A stretch of DNA of 64,000 nt from Cyclaneusma minus (GCA_037179335.1 JAKZHN010000012.1:62001-126000); one strand, 5' to 3'; shown: positions 24,258 to 35,298, counted from the stretch's first letter. A program made the numbers and translations. Notes: generated by a model from the letters alone, not told the origin.

Positions 24258-25008
24258 TGTTGGAGGTATAGTCGTGGGGGCGGACTTGTATGCGGTGGCA
24301 GGGAGAGTGAGTGGGTGGAGTGCAGGGGTTGAGGAATGAGGACGGGGTTGCAAGGTTGATAGATGAGATTTGGGATTCGGGAGGGATACTGATGAAGAGC
24401 CTAAGAGACTTGGGGGCTGATGTCTGGGGCTTTGGGAATGATTCTGAGCGGAAAATAAATGGCAAGCAAAGGGGTGGGAGGTCCCCGGTCTGCAAAAGTG
24501 GGTCTCTTCTAGGCAGCCGTGATGTGTTGGTGACAGTTTCTTGCGCCACGTACTCACAGCGTCACATCAGTTTCTTCGCACATAACAACTGCCGCAAGGA
24601 TTGGTTACAGTGGGCGCTACGGCCTACTTTGCTAGGCCCAAGTTCCAAACTCCAATCAGGTGGAGTGTAATGCCGGGGGCTGTGTCTCTGCCCACCGCCG
24701 AGGATGGTCCAAGGCAGCCGATGAGATTTAGAAAGTGGCTATGTGCATACATATCGAGGGGTGGGGAAATCGGGGCGCGGAAGTCAAAGAATTCATCGTG
24801 CAAATTGTGAATACAAGCAGGCTAAAGTCAGAGATGATACAAGTGAATTCCTTACTATGTATACGAAGTGCCAAAGAAATTTACAAATCCAGATCGCATA
24901 TGTCAAGATACTAGGAAAGAGAGAATAACCAAAACTTCGTAAACCCTAGATTACCAGCCGTGTACAGAGCCCTTTGTCTTTCATCACACATAAGTGACAG
25001 CACTGAAG
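24258..25008. other. Intergenic region, no gene seen
   Basis: Lies upstream of the small Cys/His frame and downstream of the minus-strand basic protein gene. Nothing beyond spacer sequence is seen. Confidence 0.4.
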
Positions 25009-26514
25009 CTAAAGCACTTGCTTCTTGTAGGAAGCCTTCTGCATTTTCGCCTTGGGCTTCGGGTCCGGCCCAAGCGCCTCGGCCGCACCTGCAACAAAGG
25101 GTCGTGGTCGAGACTTTGATGCCCTGCCCTGGCCTCCACCAGACTCAATTGTTTCCGCCGGCTCCAAAGCTACCGCTGCAGGGACAGTTTCGGCCACCGC
25201 TGGTGCCGGAGCATCCTCTGTTGACCGTCGAGGGGTGTCAGGGGCCCGAGCCACGAAGTCGTTCGAGGTTGCGTTCACCAACAGAGGTCCTTTGTCTTTC
25301 TGCGCCTTGAAATGTGCCCATATCTCATCCTTTCTTTGACTTGCCCAGGCATAAGCAATGTCCCGAGCGTTGCGAACATGCTTGCTGGTACGCCGGAATT
25401 CCTCCAAGGAATCCTTCGGGGTATCAGTAAGAACGCGGTACTGATGATACTCAAAGTTGTCTGTGTCGTTCTCCCCTTCTTCGGCAATCTTTCGGACATG
25501 ATGAGCGTGGAGCCTGAGGGTGTCACCGTCGCATGCAACAGTAAGGGCATGGGTCTTGCCATAGAATTTGGCGGCGGGTTTCTCCAAATAGTTATGTATC
25601 GCGCGCGCGCCCTCGACCATAAGAGCTCCATCGTAGGCAGATTGCAATGCGGCCACCTCCATGTTTTCTCCCGGCTTCTTGAATTCCGCCGCATAAGCTG
25701 CCATGCCATCCGTAAAATCGCCATTACAAGGAGCAATATCACCGCCAAGCTGCTCCCGCACTTGTCGAGGATAGTGCCTTTCTGAGAAAGAATCTGCCAC
25801 GTCTGGTTTAGCAGAACTAAGACCGACTGTAAGATGGTTGTCTATCGCCCCCCAGGCATGGTTGCACTTCGGACAATAACCCAATCGCTCCCTCTCACGA
25901 TTCTCGCCGGATATGAGAGGCCATGCCCAGATAATCAGATCCCACTCGCCAACATCCAATCTGGTCCGTGAGAGAAACATGTCCCAGTCGTCCTGATTCG
26001 GAGGTTCAGATTTTCGGGAGTCGTCTTCTAGCATTTTTCGAATCTCTTCAATGTCACATGGGGGCTGTGCTTCGCCCCGTACATGGATGATCTTGTTCTC
26101 TCCCAGCTGCTCTGCGAACCCTTTTTTGGCCGTAGTTGTGGTCTTAGTGGTGGTAGAGGTAATCTTGGAGGATTCCGCGGTTGTTTTCGACCTCTTGGAC
26201 CCAGTCCCATTGGTCTCGCTCGCACGTTTGACCATTCTGTCCAACTGGCGGAGGTTTTGTTTCGTCAAAGGGGCAACTCGAGGGCGTTTTGTGGGAGGGT
26301 TGTCCTCGGCAGTCTCGGTGTATCTTCTTTTCGCAGATTGTTGAGACTCGGGCTCCGCAGCAGGCTTGATGACAGGGTTCTTGGCGGGGGGCACGGAGGG
26401 ATTGTGCTTTGCTCGAAGGCGTGAGCTTCTCCTCGGCGTAGCAGAGTCTTGTTGAGTAGTGGTTCGTGGCTGTTGCTTGGAGGCTCGGCGCTTGCTCACT
26501 CGGGAAGACTGCAT
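25009..26514 (-). CDS. Uncharacterised basic nuclear-type protein with PD-(D/E)XK-like EFK motif
   Basis: Single exon, 501 residues, start at 26514. Residues 1-135 are low-complexity and basic (RRSSRLRAKH, KRPRVAP, Ser/Thr/Lys repeats) with likely nuclear localisation signals. The central region (about 170-410) is globular: it contains GYCPKCNHAW, then KPDVADSF, then YAAEFKKPG, followed by helices with ALQSAYDGALMVEG and an EFRRTSKHVRNARDIAYAW block. An aspartate followed by E-x-K on a strand is the pattern of the PD-(D/E)XK nuclease-like fold, and similar uncharacterised fungal proteins exist (DUF7924-like, from memory). That link is inference. The C-terminus is Ala/Pro-rich and basic again. 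No introns are needed. Function unknown. Confidence 0.65.
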   Translation of the reverse strand: MQSSRVSKRRASKQQPRTTTQQDSATPRRSSRLRAKHNPSVPPAKNPVIKPAAEPESQQSAKRRYTETAEDNPPTKRPRVAPLTKQNLRQLDRMVKRASETNGTGSKRSKTTAESSKITSTTTKTTTTAKKGFAEQLGENKIIHVRGEAQPPCDIEEIRKMLEDDSRKSEPPNQDDWDMFLSRTRLDVGEWDLIIWAWPLISGENRERERLGYCPKCNHAWGAIDNHLTVGLSSAKPDVADSFSERHYPRQVREQLGGDIAPCNGDFTDGMAAYAAEFKKPGENMEVAALQSAYDGALMVEGARAIHNYLEKPAAKFYGKTHALTVACDGDTLRLHAHHVRKIAEEGENDTDNFEYHQYRVLTDTPKDSLEEFRRTSKHVRNARDIAYAWASQRKDEIWAHFKAQKDKGPLLVNATSNDFVARAPDTPRRSTEDAPAPAVAETVPAAVALEPAETIESGGGQGRASKSRPRPFVAGAAEALGPDPKPKAKMQKASYKKQVL

Positions 26515-27397
26515 GGTGGGCGAAGGTATTTATGTTCAAAGTACACAGTAGTATGAATAGATGGCTGTGTATGCTGGGGAGGCTGAGGGTGTGGATGAGG
26601 CCGGTTTCAAGACCTTCGGTATGTATGTTGGCTCGAGACGGTACTCGTGAGCTCAATGCTGGCGCCAGGAAACTTAGTTGGACAGTTTGAAAGCTGCATG
26701 CGCATATCCAATTCACTGGCTCAGAGCATCCAGAGGAGCAGCGCAACAATTCCGCAGTGGGCCAGGCAAGGCAGACACACCACTGGTTGAGCAGTCGTAT
26801 GCGTGGAGGTGTGTCGACACTACTATGTCGAGGTCGGTGTTGGATGTTGAGAGCTTGCATCCAGCTTGCGCTAGGCCAGCTTGGCATCGTTACCGCGCGG
26901 CCCGTGCCAGTGCCCAGTCCCGAAGTGGCAAGGTCCGTGGATCGCTCCGTGGATCGCTCCCCACGTCTCCATTCTCCAATTCGACAATCAAACTCAATCC
27001 AAGATTCTCACAACCGCCTTGACCGCACGCCCATCCATAGCCTCGAATTTCGAAAAACTCATTGTATTTCCAAAATCACCATCACGGCTAGAAGTCGGCA
27101 TGATGGACAAAGCTGCAGGACATCTTCATCCTCAATGTCAGAAAGAGACCTCTCATTGGCAATTCCTCGCGCAAGGCTCCCATCCCTTAGTTGTCCTATT
27201 TCTGGCAGGGCATTCTTCGTTCGACCTGCATCACTCTCGATAGAACCAACAGCGCTGGAGCCTACATGTAGTAGAAGTGGGCTGCCTGCTAAGTCCCCAC
27301 TCTGGCGCTTAGAATCTTGCACCCCTATCCGTGTCTGTCTCTTCCTCCATCCCGACCATCCAGTCGCCCCAGCCTCCAAGCGATTCCTCTCACCAAG
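26515..27397. other. Divergent intergenic region, no gene seen
   Basis: Promoter side of the basic protein gene and of the frameshifted relic at 27398. Open frames here are mutually overlapping and unrecognisable. Confidence 0.4.
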
Positions 27398-27947
27398 ATG
27401 ATCAACCCCAATTTCAGATTCTTCATCTCTGGCAAGTCCCTTTTCTACAGTCCGAAAATAGACTCTGAAGCCTGCATGGCCTGCTGCCCATGAACTTGAT
27501 CAGGATGTATCCAAGTTCCGCCACTTCCTCAACGACTGGGTTGCTACTCGCAGAGCGAGTAACGACATGGACAGGTATCTCACTGCACCCCAGTCATGCG
27601 GATGGCCTGAGATGCCGCCTTCAAAAGACCTCGAGATTTCCTTCGACGCCACGACAACCGATGACGGAAAGCCAATGATGGATGCAGGTCACCGCTCCAG
27701 ATGTATGGCGTTGAAGAATGGACAATATGTTTTCAACTGGGAGCGGCCACCACAGACTAGATTACAGAAGGCAGGTGAGTCGCAGGGTTGGAAAAACCTG
27801 GATGAGTTGCAAGACTGCATTCAAGAGAGGTGGTCCGAATCTCCGTCTTTGAGACAGCGCACGGAGAACGTCTGCCACAAGTCATTGTTCCGAGTTCGAA
27901 ACGAAGACTCACGGCGCCTCTGGTCTCACAAGTTCCAGCTACCTTGA
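27398..27947 (+). pseudogene. Frameshifted gene relic of unknown family
   Basis: From ATG 27398 a frame reads MINPNFRFFISGKSLFYSPK and stops at 27493. In another frame, sequence with protein-like character starts near 27470 (AWPAAHELDQDVSKFRHFL) and runs without a stop to 27947 through GHRSRCMALKNGQYVFNWER. The two parts overlap with no room for an intron, so one indel between about 27455 and 27495 would join them. A GTGAGT at 27775 could also be a splice donor. This looks like a decayed or mis-sequenced gene. I do not recognise the family. An alternative is a shorter intact protein from ATG 27567 (126 residues). Confidence 0.4.
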
Positions 27948-28527
27948 CGACTCCCAGTCCATTCTCTCCCCCTGTCTCTCGGAGACAGTTCTTTATCAGT
28001 AGCAAGCCAGAAACAAAGCCATTCATTGAACCAACTCTTTCCTGTAACAGCCAGAATCAATGTCATTGTCCTTCGAAAGCATAACAGCCCAGATCAGTCC
28101 TTCGAACCCTCAACCTCAACTTTCCCATCAACCAAGAATCTTCTCACAGCACCGAATTCCATTTCATTTTCTGCGAATCTCGCCAACCCCCGTTCTTTCC
28201 CCAACCCACTGTAGAACCTCCATCCCGTTGGCATTTTCCACAAGTCTCCCGGCTCACAATAAGATCCCACTTCATTTCCCACAATTCTCGCCAGCTCTCG
28301 TTGTTTCCCCAACCCACAATCCCATTCTCATCTCATCGCATTTTTCTCTCCATCCCTCCAAATCTCGTCATTTCCCCAACCCCCCATTTCATTTTCTCAC
28401 ATCTCAAATACGCCCCCCAAGCCGGCCAGCGAGTTCACAAACAACCCCACTCCCCATTTCCCACCCACCACAAGTCACAAACCATCCGGCTGCTCATCCC
28501 CACGCCCCCCAACCCACAACACAAACA
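27948..28527. repeat. Pyrimidine-rich spacer with degenerate repeats
   Basis: Strongly C/T-biased on the plus strand. Words such as TTTCCCCAACCCA, CATTTCATTTTCT and TCTCGCCA recur roughly every 60-120 nt between 28150 and 28400. An open frame from 28060 runs through into the RING gene, but this part is simple-sequence Ser/Pro/His and is treated as leader. Confidence 0.4.
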
Positions 28528-29166
28528 ATGCGCGCCCCCTCTCCCACCACCCCACCCTGCCCAATCTGCCACCTCCCCTACCACCTCACCGCCGAAACCC
28601 CCCTCACAACCCCCTGTGGCCACACATTCGGCCACGTCTGCCTCTCCCACTGGTTTTCTCTCTCCGCTCCTTCTCATTCCACCTCTTATCCACATACAAA
28701 AGCCATTCCCGCATCTTGTCCCCTCTGCCGCACCTCCTGCGTCTGCGCTTCTTGTGGTGCTATCCCTTCTGTGCATATTAAACACTCTTCTTCGTCATCG
28801 CCATCCGCACAGAAGGTAGCGAAACTGCGCTGCACGGCTTGTCGAAAGTCGAAAAGGGGGAGGGAAGTGGAAAGGGAGAGGGAGAGGGAGAGGGAGAGGG
28901 AGAGGGAGAGGGGGAGGGAAGGAGAGAGGCGAAGGGAAAGGGAACGAGAGAGGGAGAGGGAAAGAGAACGCGAAATGACAGCGAGCTTGAAAAGAGAAGA
29001 GCGGAATTTGAAAGGGTTGCAGAAGGAGTTGAGAAGGGCCAGAGAGGGGGGATGTGTGAGTAAGAGAGAGGAGAAGCTGTTGAAGAGGGGGATTATGGAG
29101 AGTGCGATGCGGATTGAGGAGATGAAGAGGAGTGTTAATGGTGAGAGTGCGAGAGGGTGGTGGTGA
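28528..29166 (+). CDS. RING-finger protein with Arg-Glu repeat tail
   Basis: 212 residues from ATG 28528. A RING-type zinc finger starts five residues after the Pro/Ser/Thr-rich N-terminus: CPIC, then CGHTFGHVC and later CPLCRTSC plus CASC. The position that usually holds the fifth zinc ligand (C-x-H-x2-C) is a Gly here, with a His one residue later, as in some fungal RINGs. RING proteins are mostly E3 ubiquitin ligases; the partner is unknown. After the RING come a Ser run and a KSKRGR patch, then about 45 residues of alternating Arg and Glu encoded by a purine repeat, then a charged helix. The frame is open upstream to ATG 28060, but that part is pyrimidine-rich simple sequence, so the start beside the RING is preferred. 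The Arg-Glu tract may vary between strains. Confidence 0.65.
   Translation: MRAPSPTTPPCPICHLPYHLTAETPLTTPCGHTFGHVCLSHWFSLSAPSHSTSYPHTKAIPASCPLCRTSCVCASCGAIPSVHIKHSSSSSPSAQKVAKLRCTACRKSKRGREVERERERERERERERGREGERRREREREREREREREMTASLKREERNLKGLQKELRRAREGGCVSKREEKLLKRGIMESAMRIEEMKRSVNGESARGWW
28851..28929 (+). repeat. Polypurine (GGGAGA)n tract
   Basis: Almost pure purine on the plus strand from 28851 to 28929, with one T at 28868; the core is a (GGGAGA)n repeat at about 28874-28912. It codes for the Arg-Glu run of the RING protein. Mirror-symmetric purine tracts like this can adopt triplex DNA in vitro (known property). Confidence 0.8.
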
Positions 29167-29476
29167 TGTGTGAGGCTAGTTTCCAGATCAATAAATTTGA
29201 AAAACTTGTACCTGCACTGTTCTGTATGAGATGCTTGTGTCGAACTCGAGGGATCGTCACAAACAATACGATTCGTTGGGAGGCACAAGGGGAGATAGAT
29301 GGATCGATATATCATTCGCCGTCCTGACTTTCCCTCAGAAAAGCCACCCATCGCCCTTCTCATCAAATCTCATCCGAAGCACCCATCCCCCCGAACGCCC
29401 ATAAATGCACCAAAAACAACCCACTGCAGCTCTCCATCCTCCTTCATTCAACCACTACCCTCTGCATTCCACCCCC
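29167..29476. other. Short convergent spacer, nothing seen
   Basis: Lies between the 3' ends of the RING gene and the DNA polymerase delta gene. No feature is supported. Confidence 0.4.
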
Positions 29477-32400
29477 TCACCACGCAGCAGCATCATGATC
29501 AAACCTAACCAACTCCTTCCCCGCATCCTCCACATCCTTCTTCGCCTTCATCCGCATATAAAAGATCGGACAATCCTTACTGCTGCAAATAACCTCATTA
29601 TGCATACTCCCCTGACACCTCTGACACTGCGTCCACAACCTCCCAAACCTGACTTCCAAATCCGACACCTTATCCAGCGTCTTCTTGTACAGCTCGCCCA
29701 CTCTTGGTGCACAGTTTGCACAAACCGCGCCCTGACTCTCTTCTTTGCCTGTCAAGGGTTTCTTGCAGCCCATGCAGGTTTGCGTTTTCTTGGCAAATTT
29801 CATCAGGCCGCCGACGGAGGGCGCGGCGACTTGGATGGAGCGTGTGTGCGCGCCGGTTAGGAGGGATTTGACTTTGACGTCGCCGAGGATGGGCTCGAAG
29901 ATGCGCTCGAGGGGCTTGGCGAGTTGGTTCTCGAGGTAGTATTTGGTGTCGATGGGCACGTTGTGCTCGAGGACGTAGATGGGATCTTCGGAGCGCTCGA
30001 AGTTTTTGGAGCCGGCGGCACCTTTGATCATTACGTAGGCGACGCGGTCACCAAGGGCGGGTGCGGATCCAGCGTCGCGCTTCTTCATGCGCTTGGCCAG
30101 GGCAACGTGGGCTTGCTCATTTTGGTAGTCATCTTTGGTTAGTGCTTTGGTGATGACGAGTTTGGCCATGTCGATTTTGTTCTGGAGGAGCATGGAGATT
30201 TCGTCTTTCACGTAACTGGACAATGTCAGAAAGGTCGTCTGGCGGGAGGATTGTATGACTTACTCTTGCGCTCCCTGAACATCACGATCGATCAGGATCA
30301 TTCGCAGGACTGTCTCGATGACGGTCTGCACCAATCGGCAGTTGTCTCGTCGAACAGTTTCAATACCTTTGGTGTCCATCTTGTCGTACTTCTCTGGCTT
30401 AGTCCAGTACAATCCTGCATAACGCTTCTTGTTGATGAGGAGATACGGGAAGTAGACTTTCTCGAATTCAAGCTTGATGGGCTTGATGAACTTCGATGAG
30501 ACGTAATTTGCAGCTTCCCCACCCAACTTCATTGCTTCAGCCAGATCTTTGGTGCCAAACTTCACCATGACAGAATCCGTATCACCATAGATGACTTGCG
30601 CATCATGGGTGTATCCGTTGGCAATGGTGTACTTGGCTTCCACTTCTGCTTTCGTTTTCTCAATCATCTGGCGACCATAACTAGTGGTACTACTGGCAAT
30701 GGGTAGACAAGGCAGCTTTCCCACAGTAGCACCAGTCAGACCGTAGACACTGTTAGCGCTGATCTTCAGAGCCAACTGACGACCATTTAGCACAGCTTTC
30801 TTGAAGGGATCAGTCTCGACTGCAAGTTCACGTTTCGCTTGCTTACGAGCCGAAAGCAATTCTTCGAGAATTTGAGTAAGGAGGCCCTTTCTGACTTTGG
30901 CCGTGCAGAACATGTCACCATTTGGTGTCACAATGTAGTCATCATCCTTCTTCAACTTCAGTTTCTCGACGCTCGTCTTGTTGAGCAGCGTCGTGTAGCA
31001 GAGGTTGTGTGCCTGGATGATACTGGGGTAAAGAGATGCGAAATCCAGAGTCGCCACGGGTACATCATAATAGCCTCTTGTTGGCTCGATGACCGTGGCA
31101 CCTTCGTATTGCTCGTCCGATTGCTCGGTCCGCAGATTGGGGATAACGAGTTTCTGCTCAAGAGCTTTGCGGAACAGTTGACTGATGAATTTGACCTGTT
31201 GACCTCTTGCGAGAAGGTAGTTGAATGGAACACCCGTGACTCTCGCCATTTCGGTGTAGTTTTCGAGACAAGATAGCTTGTCCATCAATCGTTGCGGCAG
31301 GTAAGCATCTTTCAGACAGTAGACTGCCAAACGTCGCCTAGACTCAGGGGTTCCGTTGAAAAGCTCTGTAATCATGGTATGATGGACATCTTCTTTCTGT
31401 TCTCCTAGAAATTCGGCACAGACCGAGTTCAGTGTGTAACTTCGAAGTTGATGGTCTCTTTGCACGAGTTGCAAAAGATCCAGCTGGAGACGACCATTGG
31501 TATTGGTCGCTTTCGTGTCTCGATTTCCCATCTGTTTGCTGGAGAAGTTCGTCTCTTTCGAAACAGACTTAACGCTGTGTAGTCGAGACCAGTATTCGAA
31601 GCCAGGTATCTTCAAATGCTTTGCTCTGTCAAGTAGATAGGGGAAATCGAAGTTGGCAATATTGTAGCCGATGATGATGTCAGGGTCAACTTTCTCCAGG
31701 AAATTTCTCCATTCTTTGAGCATCTTCTCCTCACGGTCGAACTCAAAGATTTGAGTGTTGACGATAAGGCTCGTAGTATCGAGACAGAAGACATTGCGGA
31801 CGAATGGCTTCTTTTCTCCGTATCGGGTGACGACATTGGCGATTTGGATGACAGGATCCTGATTTGCCTCGGGGAAAATTCCTTTCCGTCCAGCGCACTC
31901 AATGTCAAAAGACAGAATCCTCAGGGGTGCCATCTTGGCCCATTCTCCCTCAGGCTTGTGTGCAATAAGATCCCGGTATCCGACCTCGGCTTCGATCTGA
32001 CAATTTGATTGCCGTTCATTTGGAGATATCAGCCTGAAAGATTTGGCAGGGGCTTCTACCCAGGACATGCCGGAGATCTGTCGTTGTCAGTTTCAGGTAC
32101 AGAAATGCAGAATAATCAGTCCTACCTTGTTATCAATCATGAATCTGAGAACATATTGAATGCTGTCAAAGGACAAGATGCCCCCTTCCGCAGCCTTCCA
32201 CATCCCTTTCCAGTTCGCGTGACCCTGTTCAATGGTTGAACGGACTTTGTTGATGTACTTGGGATCGGTGACGGTGATCTTGAGATAGGGATTTTGCTGG
32301 TTCCCCTGAAAACCGTACAAATTCTCTCGCATGACCATCTGGACTGAATGTATGGCAGGCTGGTGCTGCGCGATCTGGGTCTCGAGGTATGCCTTGAAGG

Positions 32401-32936
32401 GGAGACAGTCGGCCTGGGTGAAAGAGTTCGGAGCGGCAACATAGAGGTAGTGTAGGAAGTCGGTAACATGAAGCATGACTGAGTGGCCATCCTAAGTGAT
32501 AGCAGGCCATGTTAGTCCAGGTCGAATTCAGGGGCTAGAATACACGAACCATAGTAACACCGAACAGCTTGACGGTTGCTTTGCCTCCATGTAGAGTTCC
32601 TTCTTCACATTCAATCTGCTGAAAACAGAGACTATTGACTTTCGGATCAAAGCCGACTACCGGTGGTCTATCCCATTGCTGATCCTTCTCGAAATTGTTG
32701 TTCTTCAGGCCGCTCATGTCCTGGGTCATCTTCTCCAGAACCTCCTCCTCGAACTGACTCTTCGGCTGACTGGAGCCTGGGACGCGTGCGCCATTTTGAG
32801 CACCTCTGAAACGCGCAGCTGATGCTGAAGAGTTCTCAAGCTTTCGCTTCTTCACCGAGGTTGGCGAAGAGGGGATATTGCGACGAGAATTGGGGGCGTC
32901 GCCGAGGACTCTCTTCTGTGGCAATGCGGTCGGCAT
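29477..32936 (-). CDS. POL3: DNA polymerase delta catalytic subunit
   Basis: Minus strand, four exons: 32936-32550, 32491-32126, 32077-30264 and 30215-29477; introns of 58, 48 and 48 nt; 1,101 residues, the normal family length. It is the leading/lagging-strand replicative B-family polymerase with 3'-5' proofreading. Visible in order: N-terminal nuclear signal KKRKL; exonuclease motif I FDIEC (D309, E311), motif II NIANFDFPYLLDRA and motif III YCLKDAYLP; polymerase motif A LDFASLYPSII (D596), motif B KISANSVYGLTG and motif C YGDTDS (D750, D752). The C-terminal CysA zinc module has C1003, C1006, C1021, C1024, and CysB, which binds the 4Fe-4S cluster and the B subunit, has C1053, C1056, C1066, C1071. 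No key residue is missing. The start at 32936 gives the usual fungal N-terminus (MPTALPQKRVLG); frames open upstream were ignored. Confidence 0.97.
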
Positions 32937-33502
32937 TGTGGCGATTGTGGCTTCTAAGGAGGGAATTGGGAATAGAAACCAATTATCATAAGTGTCCGGG
33001 GCTAGGACTGAGAGACGACTGGACTTCTCCAAGCATTGCTGGCGGGGAGAATTGTTGATGGGCTTGGATGTCCTGAGTTGGCAGCGACTTGACGCGTCCA
33101 AGTTTCGCGTCGCGTCATCACTAATTAAGCTCTTTCGCGCTAACCGTATGCGACACTGCAGAACTCCAGCGTCTCGGCTCGCCCAATGAATTCCTGCATC
33201 CTGACACACTTATCAAGTTCGCGTTTCCTACCATCTTGTTTACTAGCTTTCTCTTGAGTATCTGCATTTCTTCCCATTTCTTGCATTTTCCCTAACCACT
33301 GAATTCTCCTGGTCACCTGGATTTATCTCCATTGTCTGGACTTTTCTCATTCATCCGGATTCCTAAGCTTCAATCTAGAAGTGTTTAAGAATCCCTCGGC
33401 TCGCGAGGTAGGCTGCACAGCCAACGCGTTTTCCGCGTCATTTTTATTTGTTTTTCTAGCATTTATATCAGGTACTTGGTGTCTATAATTGACGATGATA
33501 CG
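32937..33502. other. Intergenic spacer with ACCTGGATTT-type repeat units
   Basis: Promoter of the polymerase gene and 3' side of the esterase gene. Between about 33270 and 33370 are degenerate units (CACCTGGATTTATCTCC, TGTCTGGACTTTTCTC, CATCCGGATTCC) of the same kind as in the phosphatase intron. No gene is supported. Confidence 0.45.
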
Positions 33503-34495
33503 CTAAAGAGGTAAGGTATGCTTGGAGAAGAACTCAACCAAGTGCTGGGACGTGAAATTGAACGAAGCAGTCTGGTTCGGACTCCCTGCATGATCCAGTC
33601 CCAGGGTACTCGGCCAAGCATGACCCAACCCGTCAACCGTAATCGCCCTCACTTCTGCCTCTCCATTCTCACCACAGTCCCAGACCTCTTCCCAAGCGCC
33701 ATCACCAGGGTAGCTCTCAACACCTGGATGTATCTTCTCCACGCTGGGCTCCGGCCAGCCTCCCGGATAAGTCCCCTTACAGCCATTTCGCTCCGCCCAT
33801 TGTCTCCTCCACAGCCTTACATCCGGCTCAGGCCCAAAGTTATAACTCTCGTTGCCCGGCGCACGTCCGTAAAAGGGACATTCTTGATCTTCGGTTCCGT
33901 GCGAATGCAGGATTGGCACAGGCCGAGACGGACTGCAGCCGTAGAAGCCGAAAACTCCCTGGTAGAGCGCTGGAGATACCGGCGCAAAGGCTGCGAACAG
34001 GGACGAGGTGTCGTTGCGGCAGGCTAGGAGCGCGGTAAAGCCGCCGCCGTTGGACTTACCGCAGGCGTAGATGCGCGCGCGGTCCACGTTGTAGGTTGTT
34101 GTGATGGTGGAGATGACATCGTAGACATAGGCGATGTCGTCGACGTCGGGATTTGCGTAGGAGGCGCCTTCCCAAGCGCGGTTCCTGTACGGCGCGGTAT
34201 TGTTGATCGCTTGAGCGTAGACGGTTATGAAGGGCCTTCCTGCGATCGTCAATGACGGGTCGGATAGCTCGGTGATGCGCTGTTGATGGCCAGCGCTGCC
34301 GCCGGCACCGTGAAATGAGAGGACGAGGGGATGCTTGACTCCGCTGTCATAATTTTGCGGCACATTGAGGAGAAAGGTCCGCTCGTTGGGGAGCGTGTAG
34401 GGGATGTTTCCGGTGGGAGGCGGCTGGGACAGTACTCCTTGGATTGACGGGACCAAAGCTGCGAGGGAAAGAAAGGAGAAGGAAGAAAGCAGCAT
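33503..34495 (-). CDS. Secreted feruloyl-esterase / PHB-depolymerase-type alpha/beta hydrolase
   Basis: Single exon, 330 residues. The ATG at 34495 gives a signal peptide (MLLSSFSFLSLAALVPSIQG); the frame runs on upstream to 34618, but the extra 41 residues do not improve it. Hydrolase elements visible: oxyanion-hole region SFHGAGGS (H62), nucleophile elbow CGKSNGGG (S148), HGTEDQ (D203) and GLGHAW (H292), a full Ser-Asp-His set. Even-numbered cysteines and sequons fit secretion. This family (LpqC-like/carbohydrate esterase 1, type C feruloyl esterases) cleaves ferulate or acetate esters of plant cell wall polymers; some members cut polyhydroxybutyrate. Which substrate is not visible. It is divergent from the oligopeptide transporter with about 800 bp between them. 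Confidence 0.88.
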   Translation of the reverse strand: MLLSSFSFLSLAALVPSIQGVLSQPPPTGNIPYTLPNERTFLLNVPQNYDSGVKHPLVLSFHGAGGSAGHQQRITELSDPSLTIAGRPFITVYAQAINNTAPYRNRAWEGASYANPDVDDIAYVYDVISTITTTYNVDRARIYACGKSNGGGFTALLACRNDTSSLFAAFAPVSPALYQGVFGFYGCSPSRPVPILHSHGTEDQECPFYGRAPGNESYNFGPEPDVRLWRRQWAERNGCKGTYPGGWPEPSVEKIHPGVESYPGDGAWEEVWDCGENGEAEVRAITVDGLGHAWPSTLGLDHAGSPNQTASFNFTSQHLVEFFSKHTLPL

Positions 34496-35298
34496 TTCTG
34501 CTGATGGGATCAGGAGAGATGTGAGATTCATCAGGAAGCAGGAGAGCGACAGCAAGGAGAAGGCGAAATTCGCTGGGGCTTTGATCAGTCTGAGGACCGA
34601 CGCTTCCATGCCGAACACGACTCATGTGACATTGAAACCTTGATACTCACGATTGACCCGGCCCTTGATGGATAAACCAGGTGGTCTTCAATGAAATCTG
34701 ATGGAAGAAAGACGAACTCGAACGACCAAGAGTTCCAGCAGCTGTACTTGACGTTGGAGAAAGCGAGGTGGTCCGAGGACTGGAGAGTGATGCCTTTTGT
34801 GGAGGAGTTGTCGTTATCGAGAAAACCCGTTTTTCGACCGGGATGCCTCGGCCTTACTAGCCGTCGATAGGCTAACGCTTGGAGGCTTGGCAAAGACAGC
34901 GTCGAAATTGAAATCATCTGCACGTTCAACCCCATCAACCCCATCATACCCCAGCTTATCGCCATGTCCCAATCTTGTGAGTCGTCGACAACTGCTGCTT
35001 GGCCGCTGATATACTCAGGGTCGCCATGCAAATGCAGATGCAAATGTCTGCATAGTGCATAGTCTACACTGCATACGGCGACTAGTGGAGACACTTGGAT
35101 CAAGACTTTCCTTCAATGGTATAATTCCAGAACCCCTTGGCCTTTTCAAGGATGGAGAAATCATGATAAGTCGCCGCCATCCGTCCCTCTCTTGTCTTGT
35201 CTCTTTTCTTGTCTCTCCTCTTTCCAGGTTTTTCTTCTTCCGCTTCCTACCTATGTTTGCTTGGATTTGGCTCTTTTCAACACCCGAATCCGAAAGAC
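34496..35298. other. Divergent promoter region of esterase and OPT transporter
   Basis: About 800 bp between two start codons. A C/T-rich leader (35180-35290) precedes the transporter ATG. No gene is supported. Confidence 0.5.

Noticed and set aside
28060..28527. N-terminal extension of the RING protein
   Set aside because: Pyrimidine-rich degenerate repeat translating to Ser/Pro/His/Phe simple sequence; the ATG at 28528 next to the RING is more credible.
28851..28975. CRISPR-like or satellite array
   Set aside because: A simple purine repeat without spacers in a eukaryote.
32937..33209. Upstream start for DNA polymerase delta
   Set aside because: The internal start gives the family-typical N-terminus and length; the upstream part has no resemblance.
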